Source of the DNA: Bradyrhizobium sp. dw_411
GTDB lineage: Bacteria; Pseudomonadota; Alphaproteobacteria; Rhizobiales; Xanthobacteraceae
Direction: 5' to 3'
Length of the DNA stretch: 64,000 bases
NCBI RefSeq assembly: GCF_018449695.1
Contig: NZ_JAAVUY010000025.1
Location: forward strand, 1-64,000
The translations under genes were made by a program, and so were the position numbers. A model generated the notes under the pieces. The model made no database searches. It was not told where the DNA came from and was given only the letters and a program-made list of their open reading frames with translations. How positions within the stretch are numbered: the stretch's first letter is position 1; every line of letters starts with the position of its first letter. Positions 7,532 through 16,934 of this stretch are shown piece by piece.

Positions 7532-8587
7532 TCATCCCGTCCTAGCCCTGACGTCCGGATGCAAGAATCGGCCAACGTCTTCCGGGACGATCTGCACACG
7601 CACCGCCGCCCTCAGCGCATCGATGCCGAGACGCCGCAGATCCTCGTTGAAGTCGTCGCAACGTGGCGACAGCGTGATCGCCTCGATCCCGGCCGCCTGT
7701 GCTCGCGCACTTAAGCTCTCCATCGCACTATCGCCCGCCGGATCGTCATCACGGACGATATAAAGCCGGCGCAGCGTTGCCGGAAACAGGATGGCGGCGA
7801 GATGCGCGGCCGAGAGCGCGGCATTCATCGGCAGGGTCGTCATGACGCAGCGGAGCGACAACATGGTCTCGATCCCCTCGCCCGCCGCCATCACGTCATC
7901 GGCGACGCCGAAGCGAACGGCATTGCCCAAGAGATGGCCCATCGCGCGCCGCGGCGTGTCGACTGGCGCCTTGTCGCAACCGGATGGATCGAGCCAGGTG
8001 CGATGCGCGCCGGTGATGTGGCCTTTGAGATCGGTGACAGCAGCGATCATCGCGGGCCAAGTCTGAGTCGGCGCGTCGGCATCGGGGCGATAGTAGCAGC
8101 GTGGGTGGAATCGCAATGCGCTGACGTCGTCCAGATGGGTGATACCACGGTGGCGCAAATAGAAATCGACGAGAGTGCCAGCGATCGGCCTCGATATCGC
8201 AATCAGCCGGCGGGCTGATTCCGGCGAGCCCACCGGCGCTGGCGATAAGCGCCCAGGAATTCCGGGCCTCGGCTCGGGCCGTGGTAAACTCAGGAAACGT
8301 CGTGCTTCCTTGGCCACGTCATGGAAATCGACCAAGCCGCAGCTTTCGCGGATGACGTCGAGCAGGTCGCCGTGCTGGCCGGTCGCCGCGTCGGTCCATT
8401 TTCCGGGACGGCGCTTGCCGGACGGGTCGCCGGAGAGCCGCACGAACATCGAGCGGCCCTTCGTATTCTTGGCGTCGCCGACCTGCCAGTAGTTTCCGAC
8501 CCGGCACCCTTGGGAGAGATAATGTCGGCACACCGCCACGGCCTCGCACGCGAGCCGGTGCGCCAGCTCTGCCGCATCATGCGCCAT
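7532..8587 (-). CDS. TOPRIM domain primase-like protein (DUF7146 type)
   Basis: A 351-residue protein from the ATG at 8587. The N-terminal part (residues about 1-110, including CRVGNYWQVGDAKNTKGRSM and a glycine/basic KWTDAATGQHGD motif) is the DUF7146-type zinc-less primase region. The C-terminal part is a TOPRIM domain with the catalytic glutamate in GEGIET (about 236-241) and acidic residues in VRDDDPAGD (about 278-286). Such proteins resemble plasmid and phage DNA primases and probably act in replication of the element. TGA of the upstream strawberry-notch gene and this ATG are separated by one base (TGACATG), so translation is coupled. A longer frame to 8722 is unlikely to be used. Confidence 0.82.
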   Translation of the reverse strand: MAHDAAELAHRLACEAVAVCRHYLSQGCRVGNYWQVGDAKNTKGRSMFVRLSGDPSGKRRPGKWTDAATGQHGDLLDVIRESCGLVDFHDVAKEARRFLSLPRPEPRPGIPGRLSPAPVGSPESARRLIAISRPIAGTLVDFYLRHRGITHLDDVSALRFHPRCYYRPDADAPTQTWPAMIAAVTDLKGHITGAHRTWLDPSGCDKAPVDTPRRAMGHLLGNAVRFGVADDVMAAGEGIETMLSLRCVMTTLPMNAALSAAHLAAILFPATLRRLYIVRDDDPAGDSAMESLSARAQAAGIEAITLSPRCDDFNEDLRRLGIDALRAAVRVQIVPEDVGRFLHPDVRARTG

Positions 8588-8588
8588 G

Positions 8589-11500
8589 TCACGCCGCCGC
8601 CCGGTCGGCGATGCGGGCAATGGGGTAGCGCTCCACAATCTTGGCAAGGATCGCCGGCCCGGTCGCATCGACCGGAACGAAGAACCGCAGCTTCCAGGAG
8701 ATGATCTCGCTGAAGAGACCATAGGCGCGGAGCCGGTCGCGCATGGTGTCGGTGAAGCCGGTCAGTTCGATTCGGTTGGCGCCCATCACACGGGCACGAC
8801 GAAGTTGGAGCCCCTCGGCGAGATCGAGAATGGTCTTGCCATCCATCAGCGCGGTGAATGCGGTGTCCGGAGACAGCGTCGAAGTCCCCGACGCCAAAGC
8901 ACTGGCGACCCAGGCCGGCGAGACCTTGCGGCCGATGATGCGCTCGCCGCTGTCGGTCTGGAGCCGATAGACCCGTGTCGACTCGTTCGGGAGACGCTTC
9001 CAGATCGGCAACAACAGACCGGCGACAATATGAATCTCGCTGTCTGTGAACGGCGAGACCTCCGCGACCTCAGACTGCCAGGCTCTGGCAAAACCTTCGC
9101 GGTCGGCTTCCTGCCAATGGGTCTGCGGCATCGCCGCCAATGGCATCGCTGTATGCTCCATCGGACGGATCAGACGCACGCGGCGTTCCACCTCGCCGTC
9201 GTCCAACATCACGCTACGTGCCGGCACCTGCACGGCGGCGCGGCCCGACTGGGTGTTGACCAATAGCAAGGCGCGCGGGTCGGACAGCCGTTCCAACGCC
9301 TCGTCGAGTGTCACCGGACGGTTGCGCTCGCGCTGGGTGACGGTCAGCAGACGGGTTTCGGCGGATGTGCCCGGATGAGTGTAGATCGTCTCGCGCGCGG
9401 AGACGGTAAAGCTCTCGGCCCGCAGCGTCTCCAGCCCGACATCGTAGGTGCCGGATGCGATCGCGCCTTCGATCCGCGCGGTCAGCAACTGCTCGAACGC
9501 CGTGAACAGGATGTTCTGCAAGTCGATGGTCAGCGCCAGGAGGCGATTGAGGAACGTGGTGATTGGCGGGAGATCGTCCTTGATGCCACCCGAGTCCGTC
9601 AGCTTCAATCCGGTCGCATCCTCGAATGCTTGAAGCGAACAGCCAGCGACCTTGCCGGTGACGAGCAGGACATAGAGCTGGCGCAAGGCCTCGCGCGCGT
9701 AATGACTTTCCAGATTGTCCTCGGCGCGGAACAGGCCCTGCCCGCCGGTCTGGCGCTGGCCTTTGGTGATGGCGCCCAGCGTGTCGAGACGCCGCGCGAT
9801 GGTCGAGAGGAACCGCTTCTCGGCCTTCACGTTGGTTGCAATCGGCCGGAACAGCGGCGGCTGCGCCTGGTTGGTGCGGTTGGTCCGGCCCAGTCCCTGA
9901 ATGGCCGCGTCGGCCTTCCACCCGGCCTCCAGGAGATAATGTATGCGGAGGCGGCGGTTCCTGGCCGAAAGCTCGGCATGATAGCTGCGCCCGGTGCCGC
10001 CGGCGTCCGAAAACACCAGGATACGCTTGAGGTCATCCATGAACGCCTGGGTCTCGGCGAGATTGGCGGACCCGGCACGGTTCTCGACCACGAGCCGATC
10101 GACGTAGTCTGCCCCGGTCTTGCGGACGATGCGCCGCGAACGGCCCGTCACCTCCGCCACCATGTTGGTGCCGAAGCGCTGGAAGATCTGGTCGAGCGCG
10201 CCGTGGACCGGTGATAGCGATGCTAATTTCTCGATCAGCCGATCGCGACGCGCGACAGCGTCCCGACATTGCACCGGCTGGCCGTCGCGGAACACCGGCC
10301 GCGATGACAGATCACCCTCGCTGGTCGTGAACGGCTCATAGAGCTGTGTCGGGAAGGAGTGCGCGAGATAATCCAGCACGTATTCGCGCGGCGTGATGTC
10401 GACCTGGACGTCGCCCCACTCCTCGGTCGGAATCTCGGCGAGGCGCCGCTCCATCAGCGCCTCGCCGGTCGAGACGATCTGGATCACGGCGGCATGGCCG
10501 GCTTTGAGATCGCGCTCGACGGAAGCAATCAGCGACGGCGTCTTCATCGCGGTAACGAGATGATTGAAGAAGCGCTGCTTCGCGCTCTCGAACGCCGACC
10601 GCGCGGCCGACTTGGCCTGCGCGTTCAGCGTGCCCGTGGCGCCGGTGATGTTGGCGGCCTTCATCGCGGCGTCGAGGTTGTTATGGATGACGCTGAAGGC
10701 GCCGGCATAGGCGTCGTAGATGCGGATCTGCTCGTCGGTGAGTTTGTGCTCGACCAGTTCGTATTCGACGCCGTCATAGGAGAGTGAGCGGGCCGCATAG
10801 AGACCGAGCGCCTTGAGATCGCGCGCCAGCACCTCCATCGCGGCGACGCCGCCGGCCTCGATCGCCTCGACGAACTCGGCCCGCGTCGCAAACGGAAAGT
10901 CCTCGCCGCCCCAGAGCCCGAGGCGCTGGGCATAGGCGAGATTGTGCACCGTGGTCGCGCCGGTCGCCGAAACATAGACCACGCGCGCGTTCGGCAACGC
11001 ATGTTGCAAGCGAAGTCCGGCGCGGCCCTGCTGGGAGGCGGCGATATCGCCGCGTTCACCCTTCCCGCCTCCGGCATTTTGCATCGCGTGAGACTCGTCG
11101 AAGATGATGACGCCGTCGAAGTCGACGCCCAACCATTCCACGATCTGTTTGACCCGCGATACCTTCTCGTCACGCGCGTCGGAGCGTAGCGTGGCATAGG
11201 TGGTAAAAAGGACGCCCTGCTCCAGACGGATCGGCGTGCCCTGGCGAAAGCGCGACAGCGGGGTGATCAGCAAGCGCTCCATGCCAAGCGCCGACCAGTC
11301 CCGCTGGGCATCCTCGATCAGCTTGTCGGATTTGGAGATCCAGACCGCACGGCGGCGGCCCTTCAGCCAGTTGTCGAGCAGGATGCCCGCGGCTTGCCGG
11401 CCCTTGCCGGCGCCGGTGCCGTCGCCCAGGAACCAGCCGCACCGAAAACGCACCGCATGTTCGGCATCGTCGGACGCGGCCGAGACGACGTCGAAGGTTT

Positions 11501-12884
11501 CGTCGACCGTCCACGACCCGGCGAGGAAACGGAAATGCGCCTCGCCGGCATAAATCACGGATTCAAGCTGGGCATCGGACAGCAATCCGTCCGACACGGT
11601 GTTCGGCAGAACATGCGGCCGATAGCTCGGCTGCGGCGGCGCGACCGACGCCATCGCTGCCGATTGCACGAGTTTGGTCGGATGCGCGCACGCGCCGGGA
11701 ATGCGGATCGATTGGAGACCGTATTCCTCATACAGTGCATCGCTGATGCTGCCGCCCTCGACTGGTTTCCAATCGATGACCTCGTAGGCAAGCTCGATTG
11801 CTTCGGGTTCAGGAGCCGTCGCCGGAATGGAGGAAGCGCGCGAGACGACGGGTCGCGATGTACGGGTAGCTGCCGATTGGACAGTGATCGGGTTGGCCAG
11901 CGAGGCCGTGATCGGCAGCCGCGGCGGCACGCGATCGGCGATCCAGCCGAGCAGCGTGGCAACGTCAGGCGCCAGACCGGGTGAATCTGGAAACGCGGTC
12001 GGATCGTCGGCTGCGCGCTTGTCGATCACGGTCAGGCGCGTATCCATGGTCGTGCCGTGCCTGGCATAGATCGCCCCGTCGATCGCGGCCGAGAACACGA
12101 TCCTCCCCCGCTCCTGCAAGCCGACGAACGCGTCGCGCCACACCGGATTATCCGGTGCGCAGTTCGCTCCGGTGATCGTGACCAGACGACCGCCATCGGC
12201 GAGCCGCGCCAGCGCCGACCAGATATGACGCAGTGCCGCGTCGGCCATACGGCGATCGACATGCGCGACCGCCGAAAATGGTGGGTTCATCAGCACGACG
12301 CTCGGCGTGATGCCGGCGTCGAGATGATCGTCGATATGCGCCGCATCGAAGCGGGTGACGGGAACGGCAGGAAAGAGCAGTGAGAGAAGCGAGACGCGCG
12401 CATCGGCGAGTTCGTTGAGCACGAACGACGCGCCTGACAATTCCGCGAGAATGGCAAGCAAGCCTGTACCAGCCGACGGTTCGAGCACGATGTCGGAGGG
12501 CGTGATCGCGGCCGCGACTGAGGCTGCAAGACCAAGCGGGATCGGAGTCGAAAACTGCTGAAACGCCTCGCTCTCTTCCGATCGCCGCGTATGGGTGGGA
12601 AGAAGGCCCGCAACCTTCGCCAGCATCGGCAGCATGGCGGGCGGCGATGCGGCATGCGCCCGCATCGCTGGACCGAATTTGCCGATGAACAAGATTGTCG
12701 CCGCCTCGCAGGCGTCGTAGGCGGTCTTCCAGTCCCAAGCACCACCGGCATCGGAACCGGCGAAGGCGGATTCCATCGCCGCGCGCAGGCTGGCGGCGTC
12801 GACACGACGGCCAAATTCGAGATGGGGCAGGATCAGTCGCGCGGCCGCAACGATACGAGCGGCAGGATTGGCATTGTCAAACAT
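8589..12884 (-). CDS. Strawberry-notch-like methyltransferase/helicase
   Basis: A 1431-residue fusion. Residues about 105-320 are an adenine-specific methyltransferase-like domain (SAM site EPSAGTG at 135-141 and catalytic NPPF at 200-203). Residues about 420-1100 are a strawberry-notch superfamily 2 helicase: GDGTGAGKG with K494, DESH at 596-599, VVYVSATGATT, FSDAGGTGRSYHAE and LGRTNRTNQ. The C-terminus carries a strawberry-notch HC-like domain. Proteins of this build are common on alphaproteobacterial plasmids and integrative elements and may modify or remodel incoming DNA, but their function is not established. It lies between parB and the TOPRIM gene in one minus-strand set. A GGAG-like site precedes the ATG at 12884. 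Confidence 0.88.
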   Translation of the reverse strand: MFDNANPAARIVAAARLILPHLEFGRRVDAASLRAAMESAFAGSDAGGAWDWKTAYDACEAATILFIGKFGPAMRAHAASPPAMLPMLAKVAGLLPTHTRRSEESEAFQQFSTPIPLGLAASVAAAITPSDIVLEPSAGTGLLAILAELSGASFVLNELADARVSLLSLLFPAVPVTRFDAAHIDDHLDAGITPSVVLMNPPFSAVAHVDRRMADAALRHIWSALARLADGGRLVTITGANCAPDNPVWRDAFVGLQERGRIVFSAAIDGAIYARHGTTMDTRLTVIDKRAADDPTAFPDSPGLAPDVATLLGWIADRVPPRLPITASLANPITVQSAATRTSRPVVSRASSIPATAPEPEAIELAYEVIDWKPVEGGSISDALYEEYGLQSIRIPGACAHPTKLVQSAAMASVAPPQPSYRPHVLPNTVSDGLLSDAQLESVIYAGEAHFRFLAGSWTVDETFDVVSAASDDAEHAVRFRCGWFLGDGTGAGKGRQAAGILLDNWLKGRRRAVWISKSDKLIEDAQRDWSALGMERLLITPLSRFRQGTPIRLEQGVLFTTYATLRSDARDEKVSRVKQIVEWLGVDFDGVIIFDESHAMQNAGGGKGERGDIAASQQGRAGLRLQHALPNARVVYVSATGATTVHNLAYAQRLGLWGGEDFPFATRAEFVEAIEAGGVAAMEVLARDLKALGLYAARSLSYDGVEYELVEHKLTDEQIRIYDAYAGAFSVIHNNLDAAMKAANITGATGTLNAQAKSAARSAFESAKQRFFNHLVTAMKTPSLIASVERDLKAGHAAVIQIVSTGEALMERRLAEIPTEEWGDVQVDITPREYVLDYLAHSFPTQLYEPFTTSEGDLSSRPVFRDGQPVQCRDAVARRDRLIEKLASLSPVHGALDQIFQRFGTNMVAEVTGRSRRIVRKTGADYVDRLVVENRAGSANLAETQAFMDDLKRILVFSDAGGTGRSYHAELSARNRRLRIHYLLEAGWKADAAIQGLGRTNRTNQAQPPLFRPIATNVKAEKRFLSTIARRLDTLGAITKGQRQTGGQGLFRAEDNLESHYAREALRQLYVLLVTGKVAGCSLQAFEDATGLKLTDSGGIKDDLPPITTFLNRLLALTIDLQNILFTAFEQLLTARIEGAIASGTYDVGLETLRAESFTVSARETIYTHPGTSAETRLLTVTQRERNRPVTLDEALERLSDPRALLLVNTQSGRAAVQVPARSVMLDDGEVERRVRLIRPMEHTAMPLAAMPQTHWQEADREGFARAWQSEVAEVSPFTDSEIHIVAGLLLPIWKRLPNESTRVYRLQTDSGERIIGRKVSPAWVASALASGTSTLSPDTAFTALMDGKTILDLAEGLQLRRARVMGANRIELTGFTDTMRDRLRAYGLFSEIISWKLRFFVPVDATGPAILAKIVERYPIARIADRAAA

Positions 12885-12906
12885 ATCGGTCTCCTGAAAT
12901 GGAAAA

Positions 12907-12940
12907 GCCCGGCGTGTCCCTGTCGCTGTAGGGGCCGGGC
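12907..12940 (-). other. Leader hairpin between parB and strawberry-notch gene
   Basis: GCCCGGC at 12907-12913 pairs with GCCGGGC at 12934-12940, with a 20-base loop. It sits in the 120-base gap between the end of parB and the start of the strawberry-notch gene. It could attenuate or partly terminate transcription between the two genes. There is no T-run. Confidence 0.4.
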
Positions 12941-13003
12941 ATGTGATGGGATGCGGTGAGATGGAGAGATGCGGAGCGGCTGTCGCCGCCCCGCGTGCGT
13001 CAA

Positions 13004-15124
13004 TTATTCAGCCGCGACGACGTGCGGCTGATCTTCATCGGCGTGGGCCAGGACTTCGTCGTCACCGGTGAGATACGCGGGCAACGATTCCGCTTCACCG
13101 GCCGCCGCATCGGCCACAACTTCGGCATCGGCGGAACGCAGCGGCTCGGGCAGCCAGCCGGTGCCCTCCAGCAGGCGCTCGGCCTCGCGCGCCATATCGC
13201 CCTTCTTGAGGTGATCGATGAGCTGCACGGACGGTTCGCCCTTGGCCTCGCGCACCGCTTCGAGAATGCGGGGCTTGGTGACGCGGCCGAGATAGTTGTC
13301 GACGCCGGTCTTCCAGCCCGCCGCCGCCATGTCGAGACCGACGGCGCGCGCCAGGACATCCGCCTGATCGAGTCTGCGGCGAACGCCATGCGCGGAGACG
13401 CGGCCCTCATTATATCGGTTGGCCGGCTCGTAGAGAGCGTTGACACTGAGCGCGGCGCAATGGGCAAGCAACGAGGTCTGTTCGGCCTCGTCGAACGCCA
13501 TCAGTGCGTCCCAGAGCCCGCCGTCCTCCTTCGGCAATCGTGCCTTCCACGCATCGTGACGCGCATCAATCGCCTTGGTGGAGGCGCAGTCGTTCAGTCC
13601 CGGCGCCTGGGCGGGAAGCGTCGGGGAGCGCACCGCGATTTCCAGACAACCGCTCGATGTTGCGAAGCGATAGAACGTCGCCAGCACGAAACTATGCAAC
13701 ACCGCCACGAATGCCACCGACGGGTGGGTGGCCAAGGCATCGCGTAATGCCAACGTCCGATGCGCGGTCAGGTCGGTCATGAGCCGGTCCGGCAACGGCT
13801 TGATCGCGTCGTCCTCGTCATATTCCGGTTCGGCCGGCGCGCCGCCGACCGTGATGATGGCGCGTTGGACCGCCACCTCGGCCTCGTCACCGTCAGCGTT
13901 TTCACCGCCAACTTCGGGTGCCGCTTCGACGTCAACGCCGAGAGGCGCTTCGTCCTCTCGCCGCACATAGCCGCGGTCGACTGACAGCGCGCCTTCGTCA
14001 TCGACGCTGATGAAGACGCCTGCGCGCGCGATATCGGCCGGATCGTAGATCACCGGCCGGGCGTCGAAGGCGGACAGCGCCGCCTCGATCTCGCCGAGCC
14101 GTTGATCGATCTCGTCCGGCAGTTCGTCGGCTTCGGCGTAGTCGGCCTCAAGCTTGTCGTATTCGGCCTTCAACGCCTCGATCGACGCACGTTCGTCGTC
14201 GGTCAGATCTGCCGGTAGACCCTCCAGTTCGCGCAGGCCGTCGGTGTGGTCATAGGGGAAATTGACCGCCACCGCGATCCACTTCCAGCCTTCAGCCCCA
14301 ATGATTTCTGCCTGCGCCGTCAGCTTCTCGGTGACGAGGCGATCGAGCAACGGCACATCCTGCAGCCACCCGCCGTCATCGTGTTCGAACAGGTCGCGCA
14401 TGACGGCGCCGCCGGCCTGCTCATAGACGTCGAGCCCGATGAATTGGGCGCGACGGTCGGAGGCGCGGACGGTGTTCTCCGTCAACATCCGTCGGATCTG
14501 GTACGGCTCGTCAAGTTGGGAGCGGCTGGCATTGTCCCAGACCTGCTCCTGTCGCGCGTGATCCCCAGTGACCGAAAACGCCATCAACTGTTCGAGCGTC
14601 ATGCCGTCCTCGGCATAGACCTCGTGCAGCTTCGGGGATACCGATGCCAGCCGCAGACGTTGCTTGACGATCGCCGGCGACACGAAGTGCCGGGCGGCGA
14701 TGTCGTCCTCGCTCATGCCGCCATCACGCAGCAGCTTGAACGTGCGGAACTGGTCGAGCGGATGCAGACCGACCCGCTCGTCGTTCTCGGCCAGGGAATC
14801 ATCCTCGGCGAGACCCTCGTCGCGGATCACGCAAGGCACAAGCTGCGTCTTCGCCATGCGCTTCTGCTTCACCAGCAGTTCGAGGGCGCGATAGCGACGG
14901 CCGCCGGCCGGCACCTCGAACATGCCGGTCTCCTTGCCGTCTTCGTCGAGGACCGCCCGGACGCTCAGGCTTTGCAACAACGTGCGAAGCGCGATGCTCT
15001 CCGCCAATTGCTCGATCGAGACGCCCGCCTTGACGCGGCGGACGTTGGACTGGCTCAACACCAGCTTGTTGAAGGGAATGTCACGCGAGGGACTGAGTTT
15101 GATTTTCTGAACGGCTGTAGCCAT
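13004..15124 (-). CDS. ParB/RepB/Spo0J-like partition protein
   Basis: A 706-residue protein starting at MATAVQK (ATG 15124), much longer than chromosomal ParB (about 300). The N-terminal ParB/Sulfiredoxin fold is clear: LVLSQSNVRR, SIEQLAESI, the box VPAGGRRYRALELL at 72-85 (GGRR replaces the usual GERR), and PCVIRDEG. A KorB-like helix-turn-helix follows (GMSEDDIAARHFVSPAIVKQ). The rest is a long acidic and helical extension. ParB-like CTPases load on centromere sites, and this extended form is typical of the rhizobial element cluster. No parA is next to it, so it may act as a regulator or nuclease-like factor rather than in classical partition. The leader carries a repeated hairpin (15138-15180). 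Confidence 0.85.
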   Translation of the reverse strand: MATAVQKIKLSPSRDIPFNKLVLSQSNVRRVKAGVSIEQLAESIALRTLLQSLSVRAVLDEDGKETGMFEVPAGGRRYRALELLVKQKRMAKTQLVPCVIRDEGLAEDDSLAENDERVGLHPLDQFRTFKLLRDGGMSEDDIAARHFVSPAIVKQRLRLASVSPKLHEVYAEDGMTLEQLMAFSVTGDHARQEQVWDNASRSQLDEPYQIRRMLTENTVRASDRRAQFIGLDVYEQAGGAVMRDLFEHDDGGWLQDVPLLDRLVTEKLTAQAEIIGAEGWKWIAVAVNFPYDHTDGLRELEGLPADLTDDERASIEALKAEYDKLEADYAEADELPDEIDQRLGEIEAALSAFDARPVIYDPADIARAGVFISVDDEGALSVDRGYVRREDEAPLGVDVEAAPEVGGENADGDEAEVAVQRAIITVGGAPAEPEYDEDDAIKPLPDRLMTDLTAHRTLALRDALATHPSVAFVAVLHSFVLATFYRFATSSGCLEIAVRSPTLPAQAPGLNDCASTKAIDARHDAWKARLPKEDGGLWDALMAFDEAEQTSLLAHCAALSVNALYEPANRYNEGRVSAHGVRRRLDQADVLARAVGLDMAAAGWKTGVDNYLGRVTKPRILEAVREAKGEPSVQLIDHLKKGDMAREAERLLEGTGWLPEPLRSADAEVVADAAAGEAESLPAYLTGDDEVLAHADEDQPHVVAAE

Positions 15125-15210
15125 GTCGGTCACTCCACGACGGGCGGCCGAAAGACTCTCTCTCGACCTCCAACCCGTCGCGGACACCCCGGCCCTCCTC
15201 TCACTCTCAA
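15125..15210 (-). promoter_or_regulatory. Repeated structured leader, copy at parB
   Basis: The 85 bases upstream of parB align along most of their length with those upstream of the ArdC-like gene. Shared blocks are CGACGGG (15138-15144) paired with CCCGTCG (15174-15180), a run of CTCTC between them, and CTCTCACTCTCAA after them. The two genes are otherwise unrelated, so the copied leader suggests a shared regulator or RNA structure. Confidence 0.55.
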
Positions 15211-15252
15211 GCGCGCCGCAACGACGAACGGCTGAGGTAGAAGGCGAACGCA

Positions 15253-16203
15253 TCACGCGGCCTCCTCGTTGCCCTCGGTGCCGACGTCGATGGCGTGCGG
15301 CTGGAACGCGAGCAGGAAATCGGACGCCTTCGATGCCGCGCTCGCCGCGCGGACGATGGCGCGGTTATCCTCGCGCAGCACCTCCAGCCACGAGCCGATG
15401 TAATCGGCGTGGCGCACCGTCGGCACGATGCCGAGCGAGGCGCAGACGAACGCGCCCGCCATTTCCGCGACCAGTTCTTCGCGCGCGTAGGATTTCGAGC
15501 CAAACGATCCGGAATGATCGCGCTTGAGCCGGCCCGGGGCGCCGGTCCAATGGCCGAGTTCATGGAAGGCGGTGCGGTGCCAGTTGATCGGCTCGAAATA
15601 CGCGCCCGGTGGCGGCACCTGCACAAAGTCACCCACGACATTATAATAAGCGCGCGCACCGCCGATGCGGAAATCCGCACCCGTCGCGGCGATCAAGGCC
15701 TCGGCCTGCGGCTCGATCTGGCCCGGCGGTGGTGGGATGATCGACGCGGCGATCTCTTCGGGCAAGCCGTCGCACTGGTCGGTGTTGAAAACGGTGAAGC
15801 GTTTGAGGAACGGGATCGCGCCCGGCTCCTCTCCAGTTTCTGCAGCACGGCGGCGCTCGTCTTCCGGCGTGAAGCGATCGGCATAGACCACGGTGGTGCC
15901 GCGCTCGCCCTTCCGGACATGACCGCCGAGGCCGAGCGCCTGGCGGAAAGTCAACCAACTCTGCCCGGAGAACCCGTGTTCGATGACGGCGCCCCACAGG
16001 ATCAGCACATTGATCCCGGAATAGCGGCGCTGCGTTGTGGCGTTGCGCGGTAGCGCCAGCGGCGCCTTCGCCGCCGCGGTGCCCCATGGTTGGACCCAGG
16101 GCACCCGCCCGGCTTCCAGCTCGGCGACGATCTTGTCGGTGATTTCAGTATAAAGGCTCGCCCGGTTCTGGCCGGTGCGCACGCTGCGATCATGTTTGGA
16201 CAT
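15253..16203 (-). CDS. ArdC-like antirestriction protein with zincin domain
   Basis: A 316-residue protein from the ATG at 16203. The N-terminal domain is ArdC-type ssDNA-binding (NRASLYTEITDKIVAELEAG, VPWVQPWG, GINVLILW, the segment SWLTFRQALGLGGHVRKGE then RGTTVVY). The C-terminal domain is a zinc metallopeptidase-like zincin with HELGH at 214-218 and the downstream acidic helix EELVAEMAGAF. ArdC proteins protect incoming plasmid DNA from host restriction during conjugation. It fits the mobile backbone here and argues that the element transfers between cells. Its own leader shares a structured repeat with parB. A longer frame to 16341 would read through that leader and is unlikely. Confidence 0.87.
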   Translation of the reverse strand: MSKHDRSVRTGQNRASLYTEITDKIVAELEAGRVPWVQPWGTAAAKAPLALPRNATTQRRYSGINVLILWGAVIEHGFSGQSWLTFRQALGLGGHVRKGERGTTVVYADRFTPEDERRRAAETGEEPGAIPFLKRFTVFNTDQCDGLPEEIAASIIPPPPGQIEPQAEALIAATGADFRIGGARAYYNVVGDFVQVPPPGAYFEPINWHRTAFHELGHWTGAPGRLKRDHSGSFGSKSYAREELVAEMAGAFVCASLGIVPTVRHADYIGSWLEVLREDNRAIVRAASAASKASDFLLAFQPHAIDVGTEGNEEAA

Positions 16204-16290
16204 CGCGGTTCTCCGCGACGGGCGCCGGAAGCCTCTCTCCCAACCCTCAACCCGTCGCGGCAACCCAGTCCGCACTCTCACTCTCAATCG
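16204..16290 (-). promoter_or_regulatory. Repeated structured leader, copy at ArdC gene
   Basis: A perfect 10-bp stem (CCGCGACGGG at 16213-16222, CCCGTCGCGG at 16251-16260) is followed by CACTCTCACTCTCAA. The order and spacing match the leader of parB. The stem core also resembles the hairpin at 36-66. The remaining bases to 16561 hold a further small hairpin and the HU promoter region, with no other gene seen. Confidence 0.55.
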
Positions 16291-16494
16291 CGGTGGGTCC
16301 GCATGCGACGCAGGCGATCGTGCCCGCGATGTGCGCCACATGCCTTGCGTCAGGGATGGACGCCCGCAGGGAGAAGACCCGCAGCTTGCGGGGCTTCAGC
16401 GCAGCCGACAGCCCGGCCCGCAGGGCGACGCCACGTTAATCTCCCCAATCTCCCTATCCGGGACACGCAAATCTGTGCGCCGCCAGCCGTAACA

Positions 16495-16516
16495 CCTGAA
16501 ATCGCTGATTTTCAGG
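16495..16516. other. Hairpin upstream of HU gene
   Basis: CCTGAAA (16495-16501) and TTTCAGG (16510-16516) form a 7-bp stem with an 8-base loop, 46 bases before the HU start codon. It may be an operator or leader structure for the HU gene. Confidence 0.35.
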
Positions 16517-16561
16517 GGGCAGATGTCTATTGTCGCGGTTTCACGAATCAAAGGAGCCACG

Positions 16562-16861
16562 ATGGCAACGCAGATGACGAAATCGCAGTTGATCGAACAG
16601 ATTGCGACCAAGAGCGAACTGGCCAAGAAGGACGTCAAGGGCGTGATCGAGACGCTGGCCGAGATCGGCTACAAGGAGCTGAAGAAAAACGGCGTGTTTC
16701 TCGTCCCCGGCTTTGCCAAATTCGTCGTCATCAAGAAGCCAGCCACCAAGGCCCGCCAAGGCACCAACCCCTTCACGGGCGAGGCGATGACCTTCAAGGC
16801 GAAGCCGGCGCGCAAGATCGTCAGGGCACGTCCGGTGAAGGCTGCGAAGGACGCGGTGTAA
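16562..16861 (+). CDS. HU family DNA-binding protein
   Basis: A 99-residue HU/IHF-type histone-like protein. Seen are the helical dimer part (MTKSQLIEQIATKSELAKKD, VKGVIETLAEIGYKEL) and the DNA-binding arm (GTNPFTGEAMTFKAKPARKI). It has the same length as usual family members apart from a short basic C-terminal tail (VRARPVKAAKDAV). It bends DNA and could serve replication, recombination or transfer of the element. The start at 16562 has a strong AAAGGAG seven bases upstream. It is the only plus-strand gene of the backbone and converges with the RloC-like gene. Confidence 0.93.
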   Translation: MATQMTKSQLIEQIATKSELAKKDVKGVIETLAEIGYKELKKNGVFLVPGFAKFVVIKKPATKARQGTNPFTGEAMTFKAKPARKIVRARPVKAAKDAV

Positions 16862-16883
16862 AAGATATCCTGCGATAGAGCCT

Positions 16884-16899
16884 CTCGCCTTCTGGCGAG
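16884..16899. terminator. Candidate bidirectional terminator
   Basis: CTCGCC-TTCT-GGCGAG forms a compact 6-bp hairpin between the convergent HU and RloC-like genes. A T-run is absent in both directions, so termination strength is doubtful. Confidence 0.4.
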
Positions 16900-16934
16900 T
16901 GGCTCCCTGCAGCTCAGCACCAGTTATGCTTGAG

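Noticed and set aside
9375..10214. A 279-residue plus-strand frame inside the strawberry-notch gene
   Set aside because: It is antisense to conserved helicase residues and has no start signal or family.
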